The notes below the pieces were generated by a model that did no database searches, was not told the DNA's origin, and worked only from the letters and a program-made list of their open reading frames with translations. A stretch of 64,000 bases of DNA from Owenia fusiformis (Eukaryota > Annelida > Polychaeta > Sabellida > Oweniidae), in the NCBI GenBank assembly GCA_903813345.2, contig CAIIXF020000008.1, positions 32,142,867-32,206,866 on the forward strand, given 5' to 3'. Below are positions 27,101 through 42,100 of this stretch, one piece after another (the first letter of the stretch is position 1; each line of letters begins with the position of its first letter). The position numbers and the translations under genes are program-made.

Positions 27101-30100
27101 TGTTAAGACAGAAGATCACAGCCTTTGGTCATGATGTGGATATCTCTGTAAGATGTCTGCAGTGTTTGGTGCAAGCCATTGATGCAAGGTAATAAAATAA
27201 TTTTTGAGCAAAGGAGAAATGATAAATATATGAAAGCTCACTTCTTCTTCATTTTCCATAGCTTTAGTACATTTTGTGCTGAATTTGATTTGACTTTTAA
27301 CTTGTGTTTAATACTTGTGTTTCATTTTAGGGCAATAACAAAGAACAGTCCCGAAATAGTGCGTTCTTCCATCCATCCATTCTTCCACAATGCAGCAGAT
27401 GACCTCCTCCAGACTGTTCACAATCTCCAGATTGGTCGATTTAGTCACGTGAAGGGCACTATCACACGCGGTGCTACCAGTGTGGACTATGTTCACATGG
27501 TACTTCTGCCAGTGCTTTCTTCATTCTTTGACCACTTGGGAAAGAACAACTATGGTTCTGACCTATTAAGTAAGATTTTGAGATTTATTTTGAAATTCAT
27601 ATATTTATTCAAGTAAGACGTGTCAAAATCACAGCCTTTGGTCTGTAAATTGTCTGGTCTGTTAAGATACTTGATGAAGCTTAATATTTAATTATTCTGT
27701 GGCAAATAAATAAAACTGGAATTCATATCTCAATAATCCTCTGTTATGTTATCATAGAGATGTAGAATCCTTATTTTTGTGGCTAGAAGAAAAGTACTAC
27801 ATTAATCTAAAATATGTGGTCACCTCTAATGTACTAAATACAAAACTCAAGTTTCTGTAATAGTAAATCAGCTAAAACATATCCTTAATGCCACAGTGTC
27901 ATGCCACCAATTCACAATGAAAAATGCAAACACTTGTACATAATGCATTTTAAGAGACTCCAGGCTTCTCTCAATACTGTTCTTAGATCCCTCTTAGCAA
28001 GGCAGAGATGATCTGAGTATCAGAATGTACATTCTCTTTTTGACTCGAGAAATCACATCACATCAATTTATTGTTGACATTTTATTTTATTTTAGTTGAA
28101 GACCTCCAGCTAGCTTGCTACAAAATCTTAAATGCTCTCTATACCCTTGGAACCAACAGCTCTGTGTTTGTACAACGGTAAGTAACTCACCCCTTTTAGT
28201 ATTGACAAACATGTAACGTTGATATTTATATGTATTTTAGCCTTGAGGAAACTGTCGATTTACAAGTACATGTAGTTATTAATTATTTAACTCAATCACT
28301 TGATACAAATTCTATGAGCAAGTCTAATCTTTTCTTAATCCTATGATAACTCAATTTCAATCTGAAATATACTTTTGTTTGATCTTTTCTTTTAATCCAT
28401 CAAAATTGACATATCATATGCATTTCCTTAACATACCTTTTGACAAATACATAGTAGTATGTGAAAACTCTTCACCTGATCAATTGATGAGATGAACATG
28501 CAAGTGATATTAGCTGTAATTATATTTTCTGTGTTATATATAGGGAAAGTATTCACAAAGAACTGGACAGGTATTTAGTTCACCCAAGTTTAAGCATTCA
28601 AACCCTTCCATAAACTCCAGCTATAATTTAATCAAGATAGCTGGTATTAATGGCTTGCATTTTCTAGACTATTAGTTTATTTGTATGTTTTAGTTTTCAA
28701 TCTTTCTTATTGTTGATGAATTTGGAGCAAGTTTTCATTTATCTTTTGATAAATCAACTTGAATACATAAAAATACACAACACATAGGGGCAGTTTTAGC
28801 CAAAATAGTCTAGAATATGCTCAATTTTGAAGTTTTTGATCATTCACTTAATTAATTTATTCAGTTACTCAATTTAGATTTCAATAAACTATAAATTAAA
28901 ATGTTTCCAAAATAATTCTTAGCTGCATGTTTTAAATTATCACTAATAGCACTTTGTGGCGTTTAATTTGAGTTGTACATGTAGGAGGCACTTATAAACT
29001 ATGATCAAACTTGCCAAAACTTGCCGTTAAGTATTTTTTAACTTGGGTAGAGGGTGTGATTAGGATTTTGTACTTACATTTTTGTAGTATTTAGTTGTAT
29101 TTTAAATTGTTATTATAATTTATTTAATCTAAAAGGTTTTCTTTTCCTCGGGCAACACATTTTTATCATCATTTATCAAACGGCCTGTTACTGTATTTGT
29201 TGGCTGACAACATTTTTTTCCTTTCATTGTCATGAAGTTTATCAGTAAACAGTTTGGTTTATGTTGTACTTATTCTATCAGTATCCATCGGAGTATAATC
29301 TTGTGAATTCTGCTATTTCTGCTAGTGATTGTGTTCATCTCAGGAAAGGAAAAATTAAATTATTTGATTGGCCTATTGTCTCATTTGCTTTTATGGCCTT
29401 ATGTACAGTTACTATAAAGATGCCAGTTCAGTTTTTCCCAAAATTATGTGCTCTGCGTTTTTGAATTCAGATCAGTCACTTCTACACATGTTCAATTAAT
29501 GCATGGTTTTGGAATGTTTTGCAGTGTGAAGGTTTATATTAATCTCTTTTTAAGATACATTTTTGAAAACATAATACCAACAAACTTACTGACACATTCA
29601 ATCAAATGCCCAAACCTGCATGTTATAAAACAAAACATAAGTATTTCCCCAGAATATTTTGATATTTGTGCAAAGTCTTACTTCTGCAATGTTTTTCTAC
29701 ACCACTAATAAGCCAAATTCCCTGCAATTGTACCAAACTAAATCAAACATATTGTGAATCACACCTTATAATTTTTTCATTTACTTAACATAACAAGCAC
29801 TGTATAAATTTGAATAAAACTATGCAGGTTTCTTACTAAAAACACATCACTTGTATCGCTTTTTGATAGTATTTTTCCCATTCACACCTGTACATACATG
29901 GTACATAGTCACATAGTGTCACTCTCACCATATTGGTTAGATTTACAAGTTGTGTAGATTAATGAGTATACATTTGTACATATTTTAATAAACCGTATGC
30001 CATTATTTTAGGCATCGACCAGCACTTGGGGAATGTGTTGCATCTTTTGCAAGTGCCTTCCCTGTAGCATTCCTGGAGAGCAATCTAAACAAGTACAATA

Positions 30101-33100
30101 AACACTCCATTCTCTATGGAATCTCTGATGAGAAGATTGCTGAGTTCTCACTTGAGGCGCAAGGTTGGTAAACCCATGGGGATTCTTCCTATAACCAATA
30201 TTGAAATGCATTTCCAATATTAAAGGGTTTTAAAAGCCTCAGATAGGCTTAAGATCTTGAGATATAGTTGTACAAACACATGATATTGACACGGGTTCTT
30301 TATGGTTCATTGCCTTAACCAACTGGATTAATTTACAGTGGTTGTCAAAATATTTATAAGACAGAATTAATTTCAGTTTGCTGAGAACAAAAGTGGACAA
30401 AATTAGGACATGCCATTTTTTATTAATTGTTAAACCCTACTTGTAATATTAGGATAGAACATACTTCTCCTACCAAGGTTTAGTTCCCTCCAACAAATTT
30501 GAAAAAATTCAGACAAGACCCTTATTTACAATCCCCCTAACCTTTGCATTATTATTCCAGAGGTGATGAACCACCTAGCAGAGCACCTGCCCTCATTGGA
30601 CAACATTGTAGCTGAAATAGCAGACCTGGCAGAGTCAGGGGGCAAGTACAATGAGGCTCCACACGTCATTGAAGTGACTCTGCCCATGCTGTGTAGCTAC
30701 CTTCCCTTCTGGTGGCAACAGGGACCCGACAGTGTAACTGCTAACGATGGGTAGGAACCATAATATTTCTGTCTTCATATCAACAATAAAATAAAACATA
30801 CATTTGGTTTTGAAAAATAGGTTGCTTGGTACACTTTGTACCACATTTTTGCAATTATTTTTATGAAACAATTATGGTTCAAGATAATATTGAAATATTA
30901 CTTACTAGAAGTTCCAGAAATTTGTATTGACCAAACAGTGTGTATGTGTGTTATTTTATAATTAGCTGTTCTCTCTGATTTATAGGAACCATGTTACAAC
31001 AGTGACAGCTGACCTGATGAACACTGTACTAGGCAATGTTCTCAAGCTAATCAAAAACAACATTGGAACTCCAAATGCTCCTTGGATGAACAGAATTGCA
31101 AGTAAGATCATATCTTCTCATCTAATTAAAGTTCATTTTATAATTGAAATTTTTAGTTTGATAATCTTTGAACAAGACTTCTTGTTTTTAAGTGAGATGC
31201 TTTTTGCTGATCATATGAAAATTAAATCTTGTCATAAAGACTTTGAGTGCCAATTATAATGCTACACAATCTTTTAGCAAGTACTCAGCCAATCATTTGT
31301 AACTCTCCAAGACATGTTGAATACTGCTTATTATAATGTTGCCCTATATTTTAGCACATACCCAGTCAATCATTGATGATTCTACAAGATTAATATGTTA
31401 GGGGCGGGGTCAAAATATCGATGTTCATATGGAGACGAAAGTACTTTCGCGAGGGGGGAGGGGGTTTTGGGGCACTTTCGTTGACCAAAAAAACATCGAT
31501 AATTCGGATCTGATATACAAAAAATAATTGGACTTACCCACTTTTTCTGGCGCTATGTTCTGATAAAAAGGCTTGTTTTCAATAGTTCGTGAGCTTTTTT
31601 GTGTGATAGGTCCAAAATATCGGTAGATAAAGACGATAATTCGATCATTTTTCAAATAAATTCCGTACTTTTCCCTCCTCCTTTTGAAGAGTTCAATGCA
31701 GTTAAATTGCGAATGTGTGTTAATTCACCGTAATAATAACCCGGCAAATAGGATACGATTATTAATCAATGTTTTTTTGAAGTGACCTAAGCTTTCGTCT
31801 AGAGGGGGGGTGGGGGGGTTGTTGTCCAAACGAAATTACTTTCGTCTCCATATGAACATTGATATTTTGACCCCGCCCCTTAAATACTACTAATAATGCC
31901 ACTCTCTTTTTGCACATCATTGGTTACAAGATATGTTGAAGCTCAATTAAGGATTACCCTATATTTTAGCACGCACTCAGCCAATCATTGGTAACTCTAC
32001 AACAGCTATGCTGAAAGAGCACATCCTGCCTGTGGCGGAGAAGTTACGAGAAGAGGCGATCCGTGTAGGCAAAGAAGAGGACCACTTCCTGCATTTGAAG
32101 AGGACGGGACAGGAAGAACCTGAGAGTGAAGCAGACCTTCAGAATGTAAGATTCATTTTGTTGATTCACTCAACTATACATGTATTAGTGAAATGTAACT
32201 CCCTCAATGTGTATGATGCCAACCTTCTAGTATCACTATGTATTACATACCTTGGAGTCATTGGAAAAGTAGACCAGCTTTACAGGCCTGACTGCTGTAT
32301 AGCTCACTTACATAACATGTAAATATAAGGCCCTATGCATGGTTGCACTGAATTTAAAAAAGCTTGTTATGTCACCACCAGAAGTGGTGACAATGTTATA
32401 ATCTTGAACTTTGTGGATGCTGTTAGGCGATTGTTGTTCTGCAGTTGGCATCTGTAACTAATGGCAGGTGGTGACATTTTACATGTTAATGCCTTGTGTT
32501 ATTATTGCATTTGGGTATTCTTATTACAGAACTACCAGATCCTAGTGAGGGATTTGTATGCCTTCATCCCACTGCTGATCAAATATGTTGACCTGCACAG
32601 GTCATCATGGTTGAAGAACCCCTGTCTGGAGGCTGAGCACCTCTTCCAGAACATTGCAGATATCTTCAACCTTTGGTCAAAATCTACTGTAAGTGAACTT
32701 TGAGTTTTTTGCATTCAATCTTTGAGTTAAATCTATTTAGGTAGGTGTCCTAAGCATGATTTTTTTTATTTCAAGTCAGTGATCTGTTTTGAGGATTTTT
32801 GCTTTTGGTGGTATACAAGAATGAAAATGCTATAATGAAAAGGTTTGTAAGTTCTTTAAAAGTTGGTCTTAAGTACTTTTCATCAGGGCCCTATATGCAT
32901 GTAACACAGTTGCATTTACATGATGAAATAAACAACTTATATTGTGTCTGTTTTTAGATATTTAAAAGGGAGGAGCAGAACTTTATATCTGCCAATGAGA
33001 TCGACAACATGGCACTGATCATGCCCAGTAGTGGGGTCTCATCTGCCACTTCATCTGCCACGAAGAAGTCTGAAGACAGCAAGACTAAACTGAAAATCAA

Positions 33101-36100
33101 AAAGAAAAATAAGGACTTCAATAACAGGTCTGTATTAATACTAGTATAGTATGTCTCTTATGTTGCGAATGTTAAGAATATAAAAAAACTAGTATTCATT
33201 CTCAATTAGACAAACGAAAAAAAGGTCACACTACTATATCTAACACCTAGAAATGCATAAGATACTTTGTTTGTCTAATTGTATTGTTTAGTATATTTTT
33301 GAAAGTACCTTATCAACATCTAACATTCAACCGATAAACCATTAATAAGGAACAGACTAATAAAAACAAATACATAATCAATACTAATAAGCCAAATGGG
33401 TTGCTCATGAACACCAAATGCAAGGTATAGTAGAGTGTGGTTTAATCTTCAAGTTTTTGCCAATTAGTCATTCATATCACATATAATTTCAGTTTGAATG
33501 TGGCATGCCTGAAGCGGTTGCTCCCGATTGGCCTGAATCTGTTTGGCGGAAGGGAGCAAGAGCTTGTACAAGAAGCCAAGCAGAAGTACATGGAGGTACT
33601 GTGATCATTCTCAGATATATCAACAGAGGATACAGATTCTCTAGATATTTCAATGGAGGATATAGGTCCTCTAGATTTTTCAACAGAGGATATAGATTCT
33701 GAAATTAATATGGCTAAATTCAAAATCAGAAATTTGTACTGAAAAGATTGCTTAAATATCTAATCACATTGTATTGAAGTATTAAACTTGAGAGACTGTT
33801 TGTATTGAACATCAATTAATGTCATATTTCAAGAAAATATTTAGCATAAATGCAAATGTGTTTGAACATAAATGTAGTTGCGAATATGTATGCATCGCCT
33901 TGTTTGATTTATCTGGAATTTTGGAATTTGAATTTGATTTAATGAATGTTTATTATATCTGCAAGAAAATTGATTGTGGCAGCCTGCTATTTAAAAGAGG
34001 AAGTTGATTATTATAATAAGACTATTAATGTAAAGTATCTTTTCTGTAGCAGCTTGTACTCCACATGTGATTCAGATTTTAGATATATAAACAAACATCT
34101 TGTCAAAAAATTAGCATGCATGTTGGGACTTATTGGGCAAAATATTGTAATTACTCATGTTTGCATTATGATATCAATCCTTTGAAAATTATTTTGTTGT
34201 GTAATGTTACATATTTTGTTATTTGGTATATGTTCCTGATATGTAATTTGTTTTGTTTTTCTTTGTGATCACGTTTGATTGTAGGCAAACACCCTTTACT
34301 GACATGTACTGTGTGGCAGGTATATTTGTCACCTGTTAATGCATTCACCTTAAATTGGATGCAATGAAAGTGCTCAGTTAGAATAATGTTTCTTTGTTGT
34401 ACAGTAAAACCTGTCTTAGTGAACACCCCTCCTTGGGGAACACCTGTGTTAAGTGAACACCACTTCAAGACACACTTTACTTTGATTCCTGTATAAAATC
34501 ACCTCCATGTAGTGCCTTCAACACCTACCTACAATGTACATTTTTTGTGGCTCCACACATGTTCACTATATACAGGTTTTCCTGTATATTGATATCAATT
34601 GGATGATATAAGCATATTGGCAAACACCGTGATTTAAAAACATATATTTTCTTTTTAAATGTCAAAAATAAGTTATTTGCCCAAAGTTAAACTCCGCATG
34701 ACAGATCGTCTCTGGTTTTTCTCTCGTTTACATTTGGTGTAATCTGGTAGAATTTGTTGCATATATTTTTGTATTGCATCATGGGAGATAGCTTTCCTTG
34801 CTCCAATCTTTGTTAAAATATGTAGACAAATACTCAATTTTGATTTGTTTTAGCAAGTGGCAATTACAATCTACAGTGCCCTAAAAAGAAAGGTTGTGGG
34901 GTTTTAACAGCAGCATTTTCCAGCAGCTTTACTCAACTAGCCAGATATACTTACATACATTATATGTACACTGTACCTTTTGATGCAACCATCTAAACAC
35001 TTCTGATTACAAAATCTAGGGATGTTTCAAATCTGATTGAACCTTTTAGTAGCTTTTAATCTGTAAACTAATAGTGCCCCTTCTTTTGCTCAATTCGACA
35101 TGTATTTCTCAAACATTACCCACCCTCTAGCAGGGTCTAACCATCCTCCGAACGCAGGGTTCCAGACATCATCATCCACAGAGTTCGTTCCTTCTTCCAA
35201 GAAGAAGGAGGTGCGAGTTCTGGAGGCCTGTGTTCGGAGGATGGGTCTAACAGAGTTGTTTGAATGGTTGAATCAAAAGATTTGGTGTTTTATATGTCTC
35301 TTGTGTAATGCAAGATGAGCTTGCTTCCCTCCTCATATAGACATGCCTCGACCTTGACACTTAGTTATTATCATATCATGCACATTTATTAGCAGATAGA
35401 TTCTCTTATACACAGACAACAAATAAATAGGGCTTTGAATATAAAATAGAATAACATTACCGTTATAATATAGCGTATGAGGAATGTTCTGTAGTAAGAT
35501 CAAAGATATTTCCATATATTGCCCCTGGGATGTCACATTGGGTTACTATAGCAACCATGGTATCCATCAATCAAATAGTTGAATCAGTGATCTGGACGTT
35601 GTAACTCAGTAATTTTGGGGAATATCTGTACCATGTTTTAAGATGATTGGTTCAGAAGTTTTTTTGTTGTTTTTTGATAAAATTTATTTCAGTTTAACAT
35701 AATTATTTACAGGTATAGTACAAAGATGAGGTTTCAAATTCATAAAGAGTATTTAAGTTACTCGCACATTTTTCAATATACCATTTGTGAATAGATAACT
35801 TTGCTATCAGTATGATATTGCAATTTCAATACTTCTAAACATTTCCCAAATATAACTGCCAATCAAATATTTACTTTTTGATCAAATATCAAATCATGGA
35901 CTTATACTTGTACAAGAGGGATGGAACTTGATTGGTCTTTGTGATTACTAGAAGCATATGAATTTTGAATATAATCATATGAATTTAGACATATGAAAAT
36001 TTAAATTATACACATAAATTGCAGGAAATCATCTTGTATGGGGCTTGGGCTATTTATTTGTTGTCTGTGTTGCGTTTTACGAGTTTTCATTTGATATCCT

Positions 36101-39100
36101 GTTTAGACAAAAATTTCACAAAAGTGAGAATATTCATAAACAATACAGGGTACCAAATGTAATTCTCACCTCACACCCCTATAACAAACCCATCTCAAGC
36201 AATCAGAATAATGGAATTGCCTAAAGTGGATGACTAAAGGGGTGTCAGGTTGGTTGGCTCAGTGGCTGGTTTAAGGGCATGGCTTGTGTTTTGTTTGAAC
36301 TAACGTATATTTACGGGGCACCCTCTAACTGTTCCATGTTTTAGAAGGAGTCGGATATTGACATCGAGGAATATTTGAAGATCGCTCTCACAGCAGATGA
36401 AAAGGTAGGAGCAATTGCTTACTAAACATATATACATGTATAACTGTAAAAATAAGATTACCTTTTCTGTTATTTTGATGTGTTTATTTGTTTATGGTTG
36501 TTCAGATAAACAAAAATCAAATGTAAAGAAAACAAAAAGGTACTTGAAGACTCAAATTTATATCACTTTACGAATTTATTGTTTAGTAAATGTAGTGGTG
36601 ATCCAGAATTATATTATAATGTTTAGGAAACATCTGTACCGAGTTTCAAAATGATTGGGGCAGTAGTATTGAAATGGCAATATCTTTTACATTAATTCTG
36701 GATCACCCTGTATACCTATTAGCCAATGGGTGGAGGTTTTAAAATAAATTGGCATTGTCATTGCAGCCGCAGAGTGATGAGAAACAAAGATGGCAGCAGG
36801 TGTTGTACAAGAAGATCGGCCAATCAAAACATGACAATGCCCCGGAACTGACTCTAGACCAAGTTGTTGAGAGGGTGCTTTCTATGGCCAAGACTCTCTA
36901 TGGACTACATTGTGTAAGTGACCATCAATCAACTTAGAATTGATTAAAATAAATTTCAATCACTGGGATCAAGATATATAGAACAAATATACAAATTGCA
37001 TAACTTTGCCCCTTTCTCTATCAATGTAACCAAAACTAAACTTATGTAATATCTGGTGATTGGAAATGAAAACATACATTGATTAGTTAGTTAATTTATA
37101 AATGATAAAAACACTTTTATTTTTTCTGTCTATCTTATTTATATTGAAAGTGGTTTAATGAATAAATATTTCTATTGTCAAAATTTTTGAACCACTATAC
37201 TTCTGTTGTTAAGGTGCTTGAGGTATGTGTAGAATGAAAAATATCCTCTATATGCTATCATTAAATCTTTTTAAAAGCATGATCCACGAGTTATTTTATG
37301 ATATATTTCAGTAGAAATTCAAAAAAAATCAAAACATTTCACTTTTTTTCGTCAATCCTGGATTACTAAATCAGGTAACCTTCTCTATTTGCAAATAATG
37401 ATTCCCATTTGTATTTCATGATTTGTATTTGTTATTTATTATCCATGAACTAATTTATTATTGAAATAAAAATTTAATGAAGTACCTGGCGATTGGTCCC
37501 TCACTTGACTAATTAATTGCAAATCTATTGATAAGAAAATTTCTATTTGTATTTCACAATTCCCAATTGTATTTGTTTAATTATCCATGAACTAATTGAT
37601 TCATAAAATGAAAGTTTAATGAAGTGCCCCAGAGAATGTATGTATGTTTGGTTAATGTTTTTGAAATACCATGTGTTCTAAATCCCTGATTTAACTAACT
37701 TGGCTGAGATTTCCCATGATAAATCTTCCCTAAAAATAGACGCAAAAGTACAAAAACTTGAATAGGTAATCATACACTTGTAGTAAATCTGTGTCACTGA
37801 AAGTATTTAGTAAATATCCCATACCAAAAATGGACATGAAGTCCTCGATCCAAATTAGCAACCCAAATATGGGCATAAAGTCCATTATACAAATTAGTAA
37901 CAATAATACCCGAATTAATTATGGTATACATTGACCTTCCCAACTTCGGAGAAATGATTTTCGTTGACATGGGGCCTTTGTAATTTTCAAGCGCTGTGAT
38001 ATGCATATACAGTTAAACCTGTAAACTGGAAATCCTATGTTGGTTGAACACCTCTACAACAAACTGAGTCCTGTTACTCTTTAACTTTAAATAAAATTCA
38101 ACTTGTGGAACATCTTCTAATGTTACACTATTTTGAGGCACCAAAGGAATTCCAAAATCACAGGTTTTACTGTATGCCATGTATGTGGTTTACGGCATGT
38201 TCTTATATTAATGACTTTATATGGTATAATTGTAGGTGGAGCACCCGCCACATTCCCAGAAGGCCATGTGGAAGAAGCTGGTGTCTACACAGAGGAAGAA
38301 GGCCGTCATGGCCTGCTTCAGAATGGTACCGCTGCATAACCTACCACGGTATGTTGAATCTATACACTTTTTTCATAGAAAAGTACATAGCTATATAATA
38401 GAGCATTATTAGCCACATTTACATACCACATAAATGGTTCTTCAAGTCTGAAGATTTTGTGGTATGTTACTGTATTAAACAATTATGAGTTTTTTTATTA
38501 TTTTTTTTATTTAGTTTAAGATAGATATGTTTTAGAGAGTTGAAGGTTGATGAGTTAAACCCTGCTAGAAATGGAGTGAGTCAGTATACAGTCCATGTAT
38601 TTTGCTTACAGGCTGTTAAGATTAATCCCCTGTACATTTATATGTGTATCTGTGTATTTATAAATAACTTACATGATTTTGATTTCACATTTAGGACGAG
38701 GATCAACAATCTGTTTGTAAATTATTACCGCTTATTGTGGACTCAGTCCGATTATAGCAAGGACCCTGGGACGGAGGGTTTAGTGCCATACGCAACTGTA
38801 AGTCCTGATGGATAGCCCCACAAACCCTGCAAGGACTGTTAGATGTGTTTAATCAACCTTTAGTAAATCAGTTCCTTTCTGGCTCTGAAAAACAATGTCA
38901 AATTTAATATATTATTTATTTGGTGCGACCAATATACCATATTCTCTCTATTAAATGCACTGTACTTCTCCCTAATTCTCCTTAAAGAGATGTCTCAAAT
39001 TATACAGTCTCACCAGCCTCCTTATTTACACCATTTATATAATTGAAATTTAACTCTTCAATGCAATACAAAAATGTAATTTCAAACCCAGAAAAGGACT

Positions 39101-42100
39101 GGTACATCTTATTACACATTTATTCCCCTATAATGTTTATAGGACTCTTCTCGATGAAACCTCCATTTAGATTGATAATAGCATGGACTGCTCCTTCCTA
39201 CATCTGCTACATATATCCATACCATACTGTTTATCTTGCATTATCTAGCATGTACTTGTATTGATATGAAGTTCTTCTTGTAATTGAGGTGGAGGGGTCT
39301 GCCATACGAGCCTTTACATGATTCTAAGCTTGATTGTAGCTAATGGAATATAAAACTACAGACTTTAGCCCGGGGACTTTTACCTTACACAGTATACTCC
39401 ATTAAGTCAGGGGAGGAAAGAGATTACTACGCTGTAGTTGTGAATCTTTTAGATCTCAAGGAAATTTTTTTAATAGATTGACAATGTTATCTGGATCTAC
39501 ATCTCAAATTAGTCATTAATTACCATTTCATTCCACAGAAGTCGTCAAAGTGAATCATGAAAGAATCACTTATATGTTGTGATGCGTGGATGTCTTGAGG
39601 GTAGGTTGTTGATGAAGGGTTCATTTGATGACCACAGTACATAGGGTTACAGTAGACATACAGTCTCTTCATCTTATCTTATATTGTAGTCATAGGGCTA
39701 TGAATATCCACCTTGGAGTATTTACCAAGATTTGGCTGGATACAAGAGCAGATCCAACTAATTCTCTTATACGAAGTTTAACAGCCGTAAGTGAACTGTC
39801 CCCCATTTAATGCCAAGGGGCTTTGAACTGTCCTACATTGAATGCAAAGGGGCTTTGAACTGTCCTACATTGAATGTTAAGGGGCTTTGAATTGTCCCAC
39901 AGTTAATGCGAAGGGGCTTTGAACTGTCCCCCATTTAATGCCAAGGGGCTTTGAACTGTCCTACATTGAATGTTAAGAGGCTTTGAATTGTCCCACAGTG
40001 AATGCTAAGGGGCTTTAAACTGTCCCGCAGTGAATGCCAAGGGGCTTTGGACTGTCTCGCAGTGAATCCCAAGGGGCTTTGAACTGTCCTACATTGAATG
40101 TTAAGGGGCTTTGAATTGTCCCACAGTTAATGCGAAGGGGCTTTGAACTGTCCCGCAGTTAATACCAATGGGCTTTGAACTGTCCCGCAGTGAATGCCAA
40201 GGAGCTTTGAACTGTCCTACATTGAATGTTCAGAGGCTTTGAATTGTCCCACAGTGAATGCTTAGGGGCTTTAAACTGTCTCGCAGTGAATGCCAAGTGG
40301 CTTTGGACTGTCTCGCAGTGAATCCCAAGGGGCTTTGAACTGTCCTACATTGAATGTTAAGGGGCTTTGAATTGTCCCACAGTTAATGCCAAGGGGCTTT
40401 AAACTGTCCCGCAGTGAATGCCAAGGGGCTTTAAACTGTCCCGCAGTGAATGCCAATGGGCTTTGAACTGTCCTACATTGAATGTTCAGAGGCTTTGAAT
40501 TGTCCTATACAGTTAATGCGAAGGGGCTTTAAACTGTCCCGCAGTTAATGCCAAGGGGCTTTAAACTGTCCCGCAGTGAATGCCAAGGGGCTTTGAACTG
40601 TCCTACATTGAATGTTCAGAGGCTTTGAATTGTCCCACAGTTAATGCGAAGGGGCTTTAAACTGTCCCGCAGTTAATGCCAATGGGCTTATGCCAAGGGG
40701 CTTTGCGAAGTTTGTTAATAGATTCCAAGGCTTATGTTAAAGCTTTTTCTATCCCATGGGAATTGCTTGTCATGTTTATTCCATTCAACATCTGTGTCCA
40801 ATAAGCTGCATCGGATTATAAACATCTGTTTTTATCATATCAAGCTTTAGGAACTACAGTGTTAGTACACCCATTCATTCACAATGCACATGTATTCTAG
40901 CTTTATGCAAGACACTTAAAAGACAAAAAGTCTTAGTAAATTCTAGAAGATTTCAAAATGTATGACCTCTCAATCAATAGATTGATTCCTAATTGAAAGG
41001 TGGTATACCTTGTTCAGTAGAAAGATTCATGTGGGAAAATAGTAATACCATTCTTAGTTGAAGGATTCGTGTGGGAAAATGGTAATACCATTCTCAGTTG
41101 AAGGATTCATGTGGGAAAAAGGTAATGCCTTATTCAATAGAAGGATTGTGTTTGGGAAAGTGGTAATCTCTTGTTCAATAGTAGGATTTCATTTGGGAAA
41201 GGGGTAACAGAATACTTAATTGAATAGAAGTTTAGTCGCGCTTAAGCAGTTAGACAAGGTCTGAACTTTGGTGTTGTATTTCCTAAGTAATTGTCCTTTG
41301 AAAAATGAGTTGACATTTTGATTCTTACATGTAGCCTACATGTACTTCACATGTACTTGGAGGGATTTTATGGATTTCATTTATGTCAATTGGTTCGTAC
41401 AATTTCTTGATTCTTGTTTTCTTGGCTCAGTTGCTGAACCTTGTGGGGCATATGACAAAAAACATGAAGGTGCCCAGGCATTTTGTTGTGACAATTTTCA
41501 CAATTTCTGCACAATCATAATTGCTTAGAGTTTGTACATGCGCTGCATTGTAGTAGCACTTGCTGAGTTAAATGTTTGACTGTATTGTACATGTCCTGCT
41601 TTGCGCTCTTACAGGCACAGAGCAATGAATATCTTCATAAGCACATATAATGAAGCTGTGTGTGAGGCTATGGAAAATGGGACAAAATACTACTTAATCC
41701 CTGAAATAACTGTAAGTGACGTCCCAGGTACAAGCACTGTTTGTCTTAAAATCTAATCAACCAATGGAATTCTTTGAAAATCACAACTTGGCATCGCAGA
41801 AATCGTAGAATACATGTATTATGACAATTTACCAATTAAAGCACATATTGTAATGCTTTCGAGACTCAATGACCGATGTGGTGGTGGCTTCTCTGCCGTG
41901 TCTAAACAAGAGTAAAACCCCGGGGGGTTTACTCCAATATGCTTCTTAATACCTATGTGCCGCCCCAAAGACCCCCTTTTTGAGCATTTTTTCCATGGCA
42001 ATTTTCTCACAAGATAGAAGGGTTCCATGTTTAATTCCTCTGAGACTAATAAATGACTTAACAATAAACTTTTCTAGTGATTTGTTCCAGGCCTCAGCAA

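Larger units (their letters stand above)
33706..36344 (+). other. Rest of intron 26
   Basis: 2.6 kb of AT-rich intron with an ACAGTAAAACCTGT element (34401-34586) and a hairpin (35133-35250). Near 35515-35700 is a degenerate mariner-like stretch sharing CTATAGCAACCA with the mariner right arm at 11380. No additional exon recognised. Confidence 0.5.

Noticed and set aside
35100-35318. Open frame of 72 codons that could be an extra exon in intron 26.
   Set aside because: It translates the arms of a hairpin repeat (35133-35250). e26 and e27 are in phase and collinear with vertebrate RyR without it.
39787-40710. Regularly spaced repeats that could suggest a CRISPR array.
   Set aside because: Units are contiguous with no unique spacers, and the sequence is a eukaryotic intron. 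It is a minisatellite.
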